A stretch of 64,000 nucleotides of DNA from Pontimonas sp. (GTDB lineage: Bacteria; Actinomycetota; Actinomycetes; Actinomycetales; Microbacteriaceae), in the NCBI GenBank assembly GCA_018402295.1, contig JAGYJI010000007.1, positions 111,464 to 175,463 of the forward strand, given 5' to 3'. Below, piece after piece: positions 21,485-33,952 of this stretch (positions are counted from its first letter, which is position 1; every line of letters starts with the position of its first letter). The translations under genes and the position numbers were made by a program. The notes under the pieces were generated by a model that searched no databases, had not been told where the DNA came from, and was given only the letters and a program-made list of their open reading frames with translations.

Positions 21485-21754
21485 ATGGCTATTGCGCCAG
21501 ATACCAAATCAAGCATTATCGAGACATACGCCACCCATCCCGGTGACACTGGCTCTCCCGAGGTCCAGATTGCGCTGATGTCTCACCGCATTAACGAGCT
21601 GACCGAACACCTCAAAGAGCACAAGCACGACCACCACTCTCGTCGTGGTCTGCTGCTCATGGTCGGTCGCCGTCGCCGCCTGTTGGGTTACCTGCAGCGC
21701 ATCGACATTGCCCGTTACCGTGCGCTGATCGAGAAGCTCGGTCTGCGTCGCTAA
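21485..21754 (+). CDS. rpsO: 30S ribosomal protein S15
   Basis: S15 is a primary 16S rRNA-binding protein. The 89-residue product contains the family core [27 protein letters not shown] and [10 protein letters not shown]. The ATG at 21485 has GAAGGAGAGC at 21470-21479. The 264-base stretch upstream to aspA is a long leader with no gene; S15 leaders often carry autoregulatory structures, but I cannot model one here. Followed by a clear terminator. Confidence 0.98.
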   Translation: MAIAPDTKSSIIETYATHPGDTGSPEVQIALMSHRINELTEHLKEHKHDHHSRRGLLLMVGRRRRLLGYLQRIDIARYRALIEKLGLRR

Positions 21755-21770
21755 CACCCAGCTTTACGCT

Positions 21771-21805
21771 GATACCCCGTGCCGATGGTGCGGGGTATCG
21801 CTTTT
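21771..21805 (+). terminator. Rho-independent terminator of rpsO
   Basis: A perfect 9-base-pair stem, GATACCCCG (21771-21779) with CGGGGTATC (21791-21799), and an 11-base loop, followed by GCTTTT. It lies 17 bases after the rpsO stop, so rpsO and pnp are not simply one transcript. Confidence 0.88.
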
Positions 21806-22065
21806 GGGGGACAATCGCGCTACCCTAAAGCCGTAGGTGAATCTCACCCGCACACAACTGAATATGGCTCTCTGCGGGAGTAGGTGGGTCAGGAGCTGGT
21901 CACCGGTGGTGGTCTACTGTCACACGACAGTGCACTTCTACTGTTGGCCAGAAACAGGCCCCACATCAGTGGTGGACTCATCCTTCCCTCTCTCGTCGTG
22001 GCGTGCCGCCATGCCCGGCCGATCGGTTTGGCATGTTCGAAGAGATATAAGGAGATGTGACCTTA
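21806..22065 (+). promoter_or_regulatory. Long gene-free leader of pnp
   Basis: About 260 bases without a supportable gene. It contains a short perfect hairpin, ACTGTC-ACAC-GACAGT at 21916-21931, and ends in a strong ribosome binding site AAGGAGA at 22049-22055. In many bacteria the pnp leader folds into an RNase III-processed hairpin used for autoregulation; whether this one does is inference. I find no confident -35/-10 pair. Confidence 0.4.
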
Positions 22066-24308
22066 ATGGAAGGTCCAGAAATCAAGTTCGCTGAAGCCGT
22101 GTTGGATAACGGCAAGTTCGGAAAGCGCACCGTGCGCTTTGAAACGGGTCGTTTGGCCCAGCAAGCCCAGGGTGCCGTTGCTGCATACCTGGATGAAGAA
22201 ACCATGCTGCTCTCGGCAACGAGTGCCTCGAAGAATGCCCGTGAGGGTTTTGACTTCTTCCCCCTGACCGTTGACGTGGAAGAGCGCGCCTACGCTGCGG
22301 GAAAGATCCCCGGATCTTTCTTCCGCCGTGAAGGCCGTCCCTCCACCGAGGCCATCCTGGTGTGCCGTCTGATTGACCGGCCGCTGCGTCCCTCCTTCGT
22401 GGATGGTTTGCGCAACGAGGTCCAGATCGTGATCACGGTGCTCTCGATTGCCCCTGACGAGTTCTATGACGCCCTGGCTATCAACGCCGCCAGCGCGTCC
22501 ACCCAGATCTCTGGTCTGCCCTTCAGCGGCCCCATCGCCGCTGTGCGGTTGGCTCTGATCGGTGACCAGTGGGTCGCCTTCCCCAAGCACTCCCAGCTCG
22601 CTGAGGCCGTGTTTGACATCGTGGTTGCCGGACGTGTCGTCAAAGACAAGAAGGGCAAGGAAGATGTCGCCATCATGATGGTGGAGGCTGAGGCAACGGA
22701 GGGCAGCTGGGAGCTCATTCAAGCTGGTGCCACCAAGCCCGATGAGGACGTGGTTGCTGCCGGATTGGAAGCCGCTAAGCCTTTCCTGAAGCAGCTGGTC
22801 GAGGCTCAGCAGAAAATGGCTGACCAGTCGGCGAAAGAAATCGAGAACTACCCGGTCTTCTCCGACTACTCCGACGAGGTTCTCGCCGCAGTGGACGCGG
22901 CGGCCGCGAAAGAGCTCGCGAGCGTTTACCAGATCGCTGACAAGCAGGAGCGTCAAGCTGCCGATGACGAGCTGAAGGCTCGCGTCAAGGAGGCCATTGC
23001 CGCCAAGGTGAGCGCAGGAGACCTCCCCGAGGACTCCAACGCCATGGTGTCTGCTGCCTATAAGTCCGTCACGAAGCGCGTCATGCGCGCTCGTGTGCTG
23101 GCGGAGGGTGTTCGTATCGATGGCCGTGGAACCTCCGACCTTCGCGTCATTGACGCCGAGGTTGACGTGATTCCTCGCGTTCACGGTTCAGCGCTGTTCC
23201 AGCGTGGAGAGACCCAAATCATGGGTGTCACCACTTTGAACATGCTGAAGTTGGAGCAGCAGATTGATTCGCTCGCTCCGGTGAAGTCCAAGCGCTACAT
23301 GCACCACTACAACTTCCCGCCCTACTCCACCGGTGAAACCGGTCGTGTGGGAACGCCGAAGCGTCGTGAAATTGGTCACGGATTCTTGGCAGAGCGCGCA
23401 CTTGTGCCCGTGTTGCCCAGCCGTGAAGATTTCCCCTACGCCATTCGTCAGGTGTCCGAAGCTCTGAGCTCCAACGGATCCACCTCCATGGGTTCGGTGT
23501 GTGCCTCGACTCTGTCGATGCTGAACGCCGGTGTTCCCCTGAAGGCCCCGTTGCCGGTATCGCCATGGGTTTGATCTCCGACGAGGTGGACGGAGAGATG
23601 CGTTACGCAGCTCTCACCGACATCCTCGGCGCAGAAGATGCCCTGGGTGACATGGACTTCAAGGTCGCCGGAACCAGCGAGTTTGTGACAGCTATCCAGC
23701 TGGACACGAAGCTCGATGGAATTCCCGCCAGCGTCCTCGCGGGCGCTTTGACCCAGGCCAAAGAGGCCCGCCTCCACATCCTCGGTGTGATGAACCAGGC
23801 CATTGATTCTCCGGATGAGATGGCACCGACCGCGCCTCGCGTGATCACGGTTCAGATTCCTGCCGACAAGATTGGTGAGCTGATTGGCCCGAAGGGCAAG
23901 ACCATCAACTCCATCCAGGATGAGACCGGAGCCGACATCTCGATTGATGATGACGGCACCGTCTACATCGGGGCAGTCGATGGCGATAGCGCTGAGGCCG
24001 CACGGGCTCGCGTCAACGCCATTGCCAACCCGGTGAACCCTGAGGTGGGAGAGCAGTACCTCGGAACTGTCGTGAAGATTGCCGCCTTCGGTGCCTTCAT
24101 CTCGTTGGTTCCCGGTAAGGATGGCCTCCTGCATATCTCCGAGGTTCGGAAGCTTGCCGGTGGTAAGCGAGTGGAGGACGTCGAAGACGTCCTGTCGGTT
24201 GGTCAGAAGGTCTTGGTGGAAATCTCCAAGATCGATGACCGCGGCAAGCTCTCGCTCTCCCCGGTCCTCGCCGAAGGCGAAGCAGAGGCTTCTTCGGACG
24301 ACGAGTAA
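22066..24308 (+). CDS. pnp: Polyribonucleotide nucleotidyltransferase (one frameshift)
   Basis: PNPase degrades RNA 3'-5' phosphorolytically and can add heteropolymeric tails. It shows [16 protein letters not shown] at the start, two RNase PH-like domains ([23 protein letters not shown] and [11 protein letters not shown]), a KH domain ([17 protein letters not shown]) and a C-terminal S1 domain ([24 protein letters not shown]). ATG 22066 is preferred over GTG 22057, which abuts the ribosome binding site. A lost base in the C run at 23546-23549 shifts the frame between GVPLKAP and VAGIAMG. The repaired length is about 748 residues. Confidence 0.96.
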
Positions 24309-24320
24309 ACCGCGTGAACG

Positions 24321-24352
24321 CAATCCCGGCTGTCTCAGGACAGCCGGGATTG
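24321..24352 (+). terminator. Stem-loop terminator after pnp
   Basis: A perfect 14-base-pair stem, arms 24321-24334 and 24339-24352 (CAATCCCGGCTGTC and its complement) with a TCAG loop, 12 bases after the pnp stop. There is no long T tract, so it may act as a barrier or Rho-assisted site. It separates pnp from the rhodopsin leader. Confidence 0.75.
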
Positions 24353-24677
24353 TGCGTGTCGCACAGAACTAAATTAGTTTCAGCAAGCATTTCTGGGCCA
24401 GACTCACACTTTTTGGCATAAATACTGAATTATCGAGATGGAAATATTGTTTTTTCGCTCAATTGGCCGGGCCGCACAATAATTCGGTCAAAAAACTTCC
24501 AGCTTTTGTTGAGTGTTTGTCTGGCAAGTCGGCCAATGGCGGAGTAGCGTGGCGGACGCGAGTTGTGGACACCGCAAGGTGGCCGTAGCGCGTGAGAGGA
24601 ATATTCCTCGTCCACCCGCCGACGGGTCCGTCGCGGCGGCGGGCGGTGTTAAAACGGAAACATTTCAAGGGAGAATC
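24353..24677 (+). promoter_or_regulatory. AT-rich promoter and leader region of the rhodopsin gene
   Basis: 325 gene-free bases. Positions 24360-24500 are clearly more AT-rich than the rest of the window and should hold the promoter. The GC-rich downstream part contains a perfect 14-base palindrome GAGGAATATTCCTC (24596-24609) and a hairpin centred on GACGG-GT-CCGTC (24621-24632) flanked by CGCC and GGCG. The ribosome binding site AAGGGAGA lies at 24668-24675. No sigma-70 hexamer pair is convincing enough to place. Confidence 0.5.
24596..24609. promoter_or_regulatory. Perfect palindrome, candidate operator upstream of rhodopsin
   Basis: GAGGAATATTCCTC is fully self-complementary, 69 bases before the rhodopsin start codon. 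Such sites usually bind a dimeric regulator or form a short hairpin in the leader. No cognate regulator is identifiable here. Confidence 0.45.
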
Positions 24678-25406
24678 ATGGATCTGCTTAGCATCACGCA
24701 AGCGTTCTTCATGCTCGGATTCGTTGCCATGGCAGCGGGAACCCTCTACTTCGTTCTGGAGAGAGGCGACCTCAAGCCTGAGCACCGCATCACCGCAACC
24801 TATGCGGGAGCAATTACCTTCATTGCAGCAATCATGTACTGGATCATGACCGACCTCGTCGGATTCTTTGACCAGGAAGCTGGTTCTGCAGCTGCAATCC
24901 AGGGCACCATGCCCTACCGCTACATCGACTGGCTCCTCACCACGCCTCTGCTGCTGGTGGAGTTCGGTTTGATTGTGGCAATCGCTGGCGCCGTCACGAA
25001 GGGTTTCATTACTCGCATCGTGATCGCCGACGTCATCATGATCATCACCGGGTACCTCGGTGAGGTCGGAACTGAGGGAGAGCTTTCCACCATCGTGTGG
25101 TTCGTTATCTCCAGCCTCGCGTGGTTCTACATCGTCTACGCAGTGTTCCAGGTCAAGACCGATGGTATGCCGGACTACGCTGCTCGCGCAGTGAAGGTCA
25201 TGCGTAACTTCGTCATGATCGGATGGGCAATTTACCCCATCGGCACTGCAACCGAAGAGTTCATGAAGCTCTCCGGTGCTGATGTATCCTCGGCCATCGC
25301 CATCGCCGCCATTGTGTACGTCATTGCTGACGTCCTCAACAAGGTTGGCTTCGGAATGGTTGCTGTGAGCACAGCCAAGAAGGCAAGCGCATCCGTCAAG
25401 GCCTAA
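24678..25406 (+). CDS. Microbial (type 1) rhodopsin, DTE proton-pump type
   Basis: A 242-residue seven-helix retinal protein. Helix C reads RYIDWLLTTPLLLVEF, giving acceptor Asp84, Thr88 and donor Glu95 (the DTE motif of proteorhodopsin-type proton pumps). Leu92 at the spectral-tuning site predicts green absorption. Helix F has GWAIYP and helix G ADVLNKVGFG with counterion Asp218 and retinal Lys222. The only histidine is His36 in the A-B loop, so the helix-B histidine that hydrogen-bonds the acceptor in proteorhodopsin is missing; Met53-Tyr54 align there, as in bacteriorhodopsin. By eye the carotenoid-antenna window residue is Phe, not Gly. Start ATG 24678 has RBS AAGGGAGA. Monocistronic; no carotenoid or retinal synthesis genes nearby. 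Confidence 0.95.
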   Translation: MDLLSITQAFFMLGFVAMAAGTLYFVLERGDLKPEHRITATYAGAITFIAAIMYWIMTDLVGFFDQEAGSAAAIQGTMPYRYIDWLLTTPLLLVEFGLIVAIAGAVTKGFITRIVIADVIMIITGYLGEVGTEGELSTIVWFVISSLAWFYIVYAVFQVKTDGMPDYAARAVKVMRNFVMIGWAIYPIGTATEEFMKLSGADVSSAIAIAAIVYVIADVLNKVGFGMVAVSTAKKASASVKA

Positions 25407-25410
25407 GGCC

Positions 25411-25461
25411 TTAACGCTGCAACGGAGGGGTCAGGCTTCGGCCTGGCCCCTCTGGCGTTAA
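25411..25461 (+). terminator. Terminator of the rhodopsin gene with UUCG tetraloop
   Basis: A strong hairpin AGGGGTCAGGC-TTCG-GCCTGGCCCCT with one G-T wobble and a stable C(UUCG)G loop, inside an outer stem TTAACGC (25411-25417) with GCGTTAA (25455-25461). It begins 5 bases after the rhodopsin stop, supporting a single-gene transcript. Confidence 0.82.
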
Positions 25462-25502
25462 CCCAGTCGGCCTCGGGGTTCACCCAGTAGTGTGGTGGGT
25501 CT

Positions 25503-26867
25503 ATGTCGCCTGCCATTGAGTTCGATTTTCAGACGCCCGAAACCTCTTTCCAGGCCAGTGGCGATGCCACCGTCTCTCGAACCATTCATCCCAGTGGGTT
25601 GAGAATTCTGAGCGAGTCTGTCCCGGGAGCACTCAGCACGTCCATTGGGTTCTGGATTGCCGTGGGCTCGAGAGACGAAGACTCTGTCGCCTTTGGCTCC
25701 ACCCACTTCCTGGAACATTTGCTTTTCAAGGGGACTCCCAGACGCAGCGCCCTGGACATCGCGATTGCCTTTGATCAGGTCGGTGGCGAGCACAACGCGA
25801 TGACCGCTAAGGAACACACCTGCTACTACGCCAAAGTGCAAGACCAGGACGTGTCGATGGCCATCGAGGTTCTCGCCGATATGGTCGCAGCGTCTCTCAT
25901 CGACGCTGCCGAGTTTGAGGTGGAGCGGCAGGTGATTCTTGAAGAGCTTGCGATGGCGGATGATGACCCCAGCGATGTCGCCCACGAGCGGATCACCGAG
26001 ACTGTTCTGCGCGATCATGCGCTCGGTCGACCCATTGGGGGTAACCCGGACACGATTCGCGCGTCGACGAGGGATTCCGTCCTGGAGCACTATGCGAGGT
26101 ATTACCGCCCCGACGAACTGGTCGTGACGCGCAGCGGGAGCCATCAACCACGCTGATTTGGTGGCGCAGGTCACGAGGGCGCTTGACGCCGCAGGCTGGG
26201 ACTTGGGAGCCTCGAGCCCTCCCGCACCGCGGCGATCGGTGGAGCCCCTGGTCTTGGATATGACTCCGCGGAGTCTCGTGGTGTCGAGGCCTCTGGAGCA
26301 GGCTGTGGTGGCATTGGCGACCCATGGTCTGCGGGCCACGGATGAGCGCCGCCCGGCGCTCGTCGGTGCTGAGTTCGGTTCTGGGAGGCGGAATGTCGTC
26401 TCGGTTGTTCCAGGAGATTCGGGAGCGGCGCGGTCTTGCCTACTCGGTCTATAGCTATGCCAGCTCCTATGCCGATGCAGGGATGTTTGGCATGGCGGCT
26501 GGCACCTCTCCCGCTCATGTCTCGGAGGTTGCCGGGTTGATGACCACCGAGCTCCGAGCGATAGCAGAGTCAGGGCATCACCGCCGACGAGCTCAGTCGC
26601 ACCCGAGGGAATATCGCGGGAGCTTCGGCTCTGGCGTTGGAGAGCAGTGATGCTCGCATGATGCGCCTGGGGCGCTCCGAGCTCTCCACGGGTGAGTTTG
26701 TGGATCGAGACGAGGGCCTCGAGCGACTCTCCCGGGTCGAGTTGGCCGATGTTCAGGCTTTGGCTGCTGAGCTCTTATCCACACCTTTGTCGGCTGTTGT
26801 CGTGGGTGCGGTGAAAGATGGCATAGTGGATGATGTCATTGATCGGGATACCCCCTCGGCGTCATGA
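25503..26867 (+). CDS. M16 family zinc peptidase (three frameshifts)
   Basis: A pitrilysin/processing-peptidase-like zinc protease of about 454 residues after repair. The inverted zinc motif HFLEH with its downstream Glu in [11 protein letters not shown] is intact, as is the C-terminal half-domain signature [22 protein letters not shown]. Extra bases near 26133, 26362 and 26573-26575 split the frame between VVT and AAGAINH, between RRPAL and [10 protein letters not shown], and between AES and GITADEL. The conserved position after pnp matches the actinobacterial pnp-pepR arrangement, but dapB, often next, is absent. Function in peptide turnover is inferred from family. Confidence 0.85.
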
Positions 26868-26950
26868 CCTCTCAACCTCCCGTACACGGGGAGGTAACAC
26901 GACAAGCCGATACTTGTCTTTCGCAAGAACACCGATGAAGGATTTGTCTG

Positions 26951-27552
26951 ATGTCGCGGTATCTCTACCTTGTGCGCCACGGTGAGCAGGTTGACGCCGA
27001 GTTTGGTCTCCCCGAAGGCCCCCTGAGTGATCGAGGACGCCAGCAGGCGGCGCAGGTCGCCGATCGACTCTCCGGCATCACGTTTGACGCCGCCTATGCC
27101 TCACCCCTGCAGCGAGCACTGGACACCGCCACCGTCATCACGGAGCGGTTGGGAATCGAGCCCGCCACGCCCAGTGCGCTCCTGATGGACTGCATTCCCT
27201 CAGGCCCGGAGCCTGACATGCCTCCCGCGTTTGAACCCTTCTTTGGGGAATCACGGAGGAGGAAATTGCGGCCGGGCAAGCCCAGATGTCAGACGCTCTG
27301 AACGAATGGTTTGCTCCCGCCCGAGGTGATCGTCACGAGCTCCTGATCACCCACAACTTCGTCATTGCCTGGTTCGTGCGCGAGGTGTTTGGTGCCAACG
27401 CGTGGCGCTGGATCGGAATCAACCAGGCGAACTGTGGGCTCACCATCATTCGCGTGCGCTCCGCAAAGCCTCCGGTTTTGCTCACCCACAACGACCTCGG
27501 GCATCTGCCTCCTGATCTGCGCACCGGATTGCCGGATAACCACCCTGTGTAA
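26951..27552 (+). CDS. Histidine phosphatase family protein (one frameshift)
   Basis: A phosphoglycerate-mutase-like phosphohydrolase of about 200 residues. The catalytic RHGE follows strand 1 (YLYLVRHGEQ), SPLQRALDTA provides the second Arg, and the late active-site His is in ELLITHNFVIAWFV. The frame shifts near 27245-27249, where a G run of four should be five, between EPFFG and GITEEEIAAG. The substrate is unknown for this subgroup, and no pathway partner is adjacent. Confidence 0.83.
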
Positions 27553-27581
27553 AACGGGCCGCTGCCAGCCCTCCTGCCTAG

Positions 27582-29816
<2,235 letters not shown>

Positions 29817-29836
29817 GAGCTCGACCAAGGAGATTC

Positions 29837-30136
29837 ATGTCAGAAATGACCCCCGATGCCGTGCGCCATTTGGCGGGGCTTGCCCGCATTGCGCTCCGCG
29901 ACGAGGAAATCCTCCGTCTCGCGGGAGAGCTCGGAGCTATCGTCGACGCGGTGGAGGCCGTGCAGAGTGTGGCGGGCGATGATGTTCCTCCCACGTCTCA
30001 CCCGATTCCCCTGGGCAACGTCTTGCGTGATGACACCGTCGGAAACACTCTCACCACCGAGGAAGCACTCGCGGGGGCACCCGATCACGACGGCTCACGT
30101 TTTCGCGTGACAGCGATCCTGGGTGACGAACAGTGA
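29837..30136 (+). CDS. gatC: Aspartyl/glutamyl-tRNA amidotransferase subunit C
   Basis: A 99-residue GatC, the small subunit that stabilises GatA in the GatCAB complex, which converts Glu-tRNA-Gln (and Asp-tRNA-Asn) to the amidated form. Typical features are [14 protein letters not shown] near the start and the C-terminal [20 protein letters not shown] motif. ATG 29837 follows AAGGAGATTC. It overlaps gatA by 4 bases (GTGA). Confidence 0.95.
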   Translation: MSEMTPDAVRHLAGLARIALRDEEILRLAGELGAIVDAVEAVQSVAGDDVPPTSHPIPLGNVLRDDTVGNTLTTEEALAGAPDHDGSRFRVTAILGDEQ

Positions 30137-31638
30137 GTGACCTCACAGCGCTCTCCGCGAGCGCTCTGAGTGACGCTCTGGCCTCCGGTGAGGCCTCCAG
30201 CGTGGAGATTACCGCCGCCCATCTCGAGCGCATTGAGGCAACCGATAAGACTCTGGGGTCCTTTCTTGCCCGATCCGCTAATGCTCTGGAGCTGGCGGCA
30301 GAGAGCGATGCGCGCAGGAAGGCTGGGGCGCAGACTTCGGTGTTGGATGGCATCCCCATCGCTATCAAAGATGTGCTCTGCACCACCGACATGGTGACCA
30401 CCGCGGGTTCTCGAATTCTCGAGGGCTGGCTTCCCCCGTATGACGCCACGGTGGTGCGGAAGCTTCGCGAAGCGGGGTTGGTGCCGCTGGGCAAAACCAA
30501 CATGGACGAGTTTGCGATGGGGTCCTCCACCGAGCACTCCGGCTATCACGTGACCAAGAACCCCTGGGACATCACCCGGGCCCCTGGAGGCTCTGGTGGC
30601 GGTTCCGCGGCCGCTGTGGCGGCCCGGCAGGCTCCGGTGGCCATTGGGAGCGATACGGGAGGCTCTATCCGCCAGCCCGCTGCCTTCACCGGCACTGTCG
30701 GCGTCAAGCCCACCTACGGCGGTGTCAGCCGCTATGGCGTTATTGCTCTGGCATCGTCTCTCGATCAGGTGGGTCCGGTGTCGAGGACCGTGCGAGATTC
30801 TGCCCTGGTTCACGATGTGATTGGTGGGCACGACCCGCACGACTCCACCAGTATTCCGACCCCCTGGGCTTCGATGACCGAGGCGGCTGATGCCGGGGCG
30901 CGTGCGGAGAGCCTCGCGGGGTTGCGTGTGGGCGTGGTGAAGCAGTTGGTGGGTGAGGGAATCCAGGCGGGTGTGACGCAGCGTTTTGACGAGGCTCTGG
31001 AGCTGATGGCCTCCCACGGAGCCGAGATTGTCGAGATCGACGCCCCACACTGCGAATACGCTGTTGCCGCCTACTACCTGGTGCTCCCTGCGGAGGCGTC
31101 GAGTAACCTCGCCAAGTTTGATTCGGTTCGCTTTGGCTTGCGGGTGACCCCGGAGGGGAGTCCCACCGTCGAGGATGTCATGTCGGCCACCCGGGATCAG
31201 GGTTTTGGTGATGAGGTCAAACGACGCATCATTTTGGGGACGTATGCCCTGAGCGCTGGGTATTACGACGCCTACTACGGCAGCGCACAGAAGGTGCGCA
31301 CCCTGATTCAGCGTGATTTTGCGAACGCCTTCGAGACTGTCGACATTCTGGTGTCACCCTCAGCGCCCACCACAGCGTTCCCGCTGGGGGAGAAGCTGGA
31401 TGACCCGCTGGCCATGTGGGCGGGAGACCTCACCACGATCCCGGTGAACTTGGCCGGGATCCCGGGAATGTCACTCCCCATGGGGCTTGACCCCGACGAA
31501 GGGTTGCCCGTGGGGTTGCAGCTGATGGCGCCGGCCTATGAGGACGCCAGGCTCTATCGCGCTGGCGCCACCCTGGAGCGACTTTTTGCCGCGCGCGATG
31601 GCTACCTCGTCTCTGAGCGAACCCCGGAGGTGATCTAG
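30133..31638 (+). CDS. gatA: Aspartyl/glutamyl-tRNA amidotransferase subunit A
   Basis: The amidase-signature subunit that releases ammonia from glutamine. The 501-residue product carries the Ser-cisSer-Lys machinery: Lys in [10 protein letters not shown], and [13 protein letters not shown] with [12 protein letters not shown] holding the cis-Ser and nucleophilic Ser. [13 protein letters not shown] is the usual upstream segment. The GTG start overlaps gatC, and gatB follows after 2 bases, so gatCAB is one operon. Confidence 0.97.
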   Translation: MSDLTALSASALSDALASGEASSVEITAAHLERIEATDKTLGSFLARSANALELAAESDARRKAGAQTSVLDGIPIAIKDVLCTTDMVTTAGSRILEGWLPPYDATVVRKLREAGLVPLGKTNMDEFAMGSSTEHSGYHVTKNPWDITRAPGGSGGGSAAAVAARQAPVAIGSDTGGSIRQPAAFTGTVGVKPTYGGVSRYGVIALASSLDQVGPVSRTVRDSALVHDVIGGHDPHDSTSIPTPWASMTEAADAGARAESLAGLRVGVVKQLVGEGIQAGVTQRFDEALELMASHGAEIVEIDAPHCEYAVAAYYLVLPAEASSNLAKFDSVRFGLRVTPEGSPTVEDVMSATRDQGFGDEVKRRIILGTYALSAGYYDAYYGSAQKVRTLIQRDFANAFETVDILVSPSAPTTAFPLGEKLDDPLAMWAGDLTTIPVNLAGIPGMSLPMGLDPDEGLPVGLQLMAPAYEDARLYRAGATLERLFAARDGYLVSERTPEVI

Positions 31639-31640
31639 CC

Positions 31641-33158
31641 ATGGCGAAGGATCAGCTGATGGATTTGGAGAAAGCTCTGGAGCTCTTTGAGCCGGTCTTG
31701 GGCTTTGAGGTTCACGTGGAGCTCTCCACCGACACCAAAATGTTTTCTGCAGCCCCCAACCCGGCGGCGATGGATGAGGCCACCGTGGATCCCAACACCT
31801 GCATTACGCCGCTGTGTTTGGGGCTTCCCGGCAGTTTGCCGGTGGTGAATGAGAAAGCCGTGGAATACAGCATCAGCCTCGGATTAGCGCTCGGGTGTGA
31901 CATCGCCCCGGTGTCACGCTTTGCCCGGAAGAACTACTTCTACCCCGACCTTGCCAAGAACTACCAGATCAGCCAATACGACGAGCCCATCGCTTTTGAG
32001 GGCTCCGTCTCTGTCGAGATGGACGATGGCACCCTGGTGGAGGTTCCCATTGAGCGTGCCCACATGGAGGAGGACGCCGGAAAGCTCACCCACGTGGGTG
32101 GCGCCACTGGACGCATTCAGGGGCAGAGTATTCCCTCGTCGATTACAACCGCGCCGGTGTTCCCCTGGTCGAGATCGTCACCAAGCCCATCGAGGGCATG
32201 GAGCACCGGGCGGGAGAGTTGGGTCGCGCGTACGTGTCGACCATTCGCGACATCGTGCGAAACCTCGGTATTTCGCATGCGCGGATGGAGCGCGGAAACC
32301 TGCGCTGTGACGCGAACGTGTCCCTTCGCCCCCGCGGCCAGAAGGCCTATGGCACCCGGACTGAAACCAAGAACGTCAACTCGTTTAGGTCCATCGAGCG
32401 CGCGGTGATCTATGAGATCCGCCGACAAGCCGTCATCCTCGCCGAGGGTGGCAGCATCACCCAGGAAACCCGCCACTGGCACGAAGACACCGGGGTGACC
32501 TCACCGGGGCGACCCAAATCAGACGCTGATGACTATCGATACTTCCCCGAGCCCGATTTGCTCCCGGTGGAAGCCAGCGCCGAGTGGGTTCAACGACTGA
32601 GGGATGCTCTCCCGGAGAGCCCCGTCCACATGCGGCGCCGGTTGCGCTCGGACTGGGGCTTTAGCGATGTTGATTTCCAGGCCATCGTGAACGCCGGGCT
32701 TATCCTCGAGGTTCAGTCCACCATTGACGCGGGGGTGGAGCCCGTGTCCGCCCGGAAGTGGTGGATGGGGGAGGTCTCCCGCATCGCCAATGACCGCTCG
32801 GTGGAGCCGGCAAGCCTCGTCACACCGCAGGACATCAAAGCCCTGCAATCCCTGATCGATGCGGGAACACTGACCGACAAGCTCGCGCGTGAGGTGCTGC
32901 TCGGCATGATCGACGGCGAGGGCACGCCGGAAGAGATCGTGGCGGCCCGGGGCCTCGAAGTGGTCTCTGACGATGGCGCCCTGATGGCCGCCATCGATGA
33001 GGCACTCGCGGCTGACCCGGATGTTTTGGAGAAAATCCGAGAAGGCAAAGTTCAGGCAGCGGGAGCCATCATTGGGGCCGTGATGAAAGTCCATGAAGGG
33101 CCAAGCGGACGCCGCGCGAGTGCGCGAGCTCATTATTGAGCGTGCCGCCGCGTCCTAA
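31641..33158 (+). CDS. gatB: Aspartyl/glutamyl-tRNA amidotransferase subunit B (two frameshifts)
   Basis: GatB binds the mischarged tRNA and activates it with ATP. The repaired product has about 505 residues with [49 protein letters not shown], the [15 protein letters not shown] region and a C-terminal YqeY/GatB tail domain. A G run of four at about 32119-32122 should be five (IQG to AEYSLVDYN). A second shift near 33091-33096 moves the end into the frame reading [20 protein letters not shown] and a TAA at 33156-33158. Essential in organisms lacking GlnRS, so the breaks are taken as sequencing errors. Confidence 0.95.
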
Positions 33159-33916
33159 TCCTGGAGCACGTGAGTGGTGAGCGCACCAGTGATCATGGTG
33201 CGCATGACGCGATCGCTGTAGGCGGAGTCACCGTCACCGGGCTGTGGGCCATAGGTCCCAAAGTCAGCATGATTCGCCCCGCGAATCGTGAAAGTTCGAT
33301 GCTGACCGGGGGGCAGCAAGCTCTCAGCCTCCCGGCGGAGAGAATCATCGAGAAGACCGTCGCGATCACCAATCACCTGGAAAACCTCGATGTCCAGGTC
33401 GGAGATGTCGTTGGCGCAATAGCTGGCAAACAACACCAGATGGGTGACCGCAGGATGGGATGCTTCCATACACGCTTTCACTCCACCCAGTGAGTGCCCT
33501 GCCAGAACCCAGCTGGTGATGTCGGGAAAATCGGCGGTGAGCTCCGAAACGCCCCTGGTGTCCACCAGCGCCATGTTGAACAGTGGGTCGACTATGACCA
33601 CGGTGGTGCCGGCGGCGGCAATGTCGGCCAGCGGGTAGAGGTAGCTGTAGGGGTCGACCCGCGCTCCCGGGAAGTAGAGCATGCCCCGGGGAAGGGAGTC
33701 TCCTGTGGGAGACATGATGACGCGGGCATCGCTGGCTTCCACCTGAACCCGATCGTCTCGGAACACCTCCAGCGTTGCTGATCGCTCGGCGGGGAAGACG
33801 ATGTGGAAATAGGTCAGAAACCCCACCAGGGTCACCAGGAGCGACGTGAGAGCGGTCCACCCGGTAATGCGGATGCGCCGGAGTCGTCTCCTCCGGGTGC
33901 GCTCGTGTGGTGTCAT
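33155..33916 (-). CDS. Membrane-anchored alpha/beta hydrolase
   Basis: A 253-residue protein with a basic N terminus (RTRRRRLRRIR), one transmembrane helix at about residues 17-40, and an extracytoplasmic alpha/beta-hydrolase domain. The nucleophile elbow is GHSLGG, the acid is likely in VIGDRDGLLD and the catalytic His in GANHADFG. This resembles the dienelactone-hydrolase-like 'alpha/beta hydrolase_5' group. The substrate is unknown. Its end overlaps the convergent gatB stop by 4 bases. Confidence 0.78.
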   Translation of the reverse strand: MTPHERTRRRRLRRIRITGWTALTSLLVTLVGFLTYFHIVFPAERSATLEVFRDDRVQVEASDARVIMSPTGDSLPRGMLYFPGARVDPYSYLYPLADIAAAGTTVVIVDPLFNMALVDTRGVSELTADFPDITSWVLAGHSLGGVKACMEASHPAVTHLVLFASYCANDISDLDIEVFQVIGDRDGLLDDSLRREAESLLPPGQHRTFTIRGANHADFGTYGPQPGDGDSAYSDRVMRTMITGALTTHVLQD

Positions 33917-33952
33917 GTTGCCCTCATTCTCGTATGGAATACTGGGCTAATC

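Noticed and set aside
21837..22094. Open frame covering the pnp leader
   Set aside because: It overlaps the pnp start in another frame, has no ribosome binding site and shows no protein-like composition.
23499..23574. Programmed frameshift in pnp or other genes
   Set aside because: No slippery heptamer with a downstream pseudoknot; shifts occur in ordinary C or G runs across many unrelated genes, which fits sequencing error better.
24513..24677. Longer rhodopsin starting at GTG 24513
   Set aside because: The extra 55 residues are not membrane-like, have no ribosome binding site, and would cover the regulatory palindrome; ATG 24678 has AAGGGAGA.
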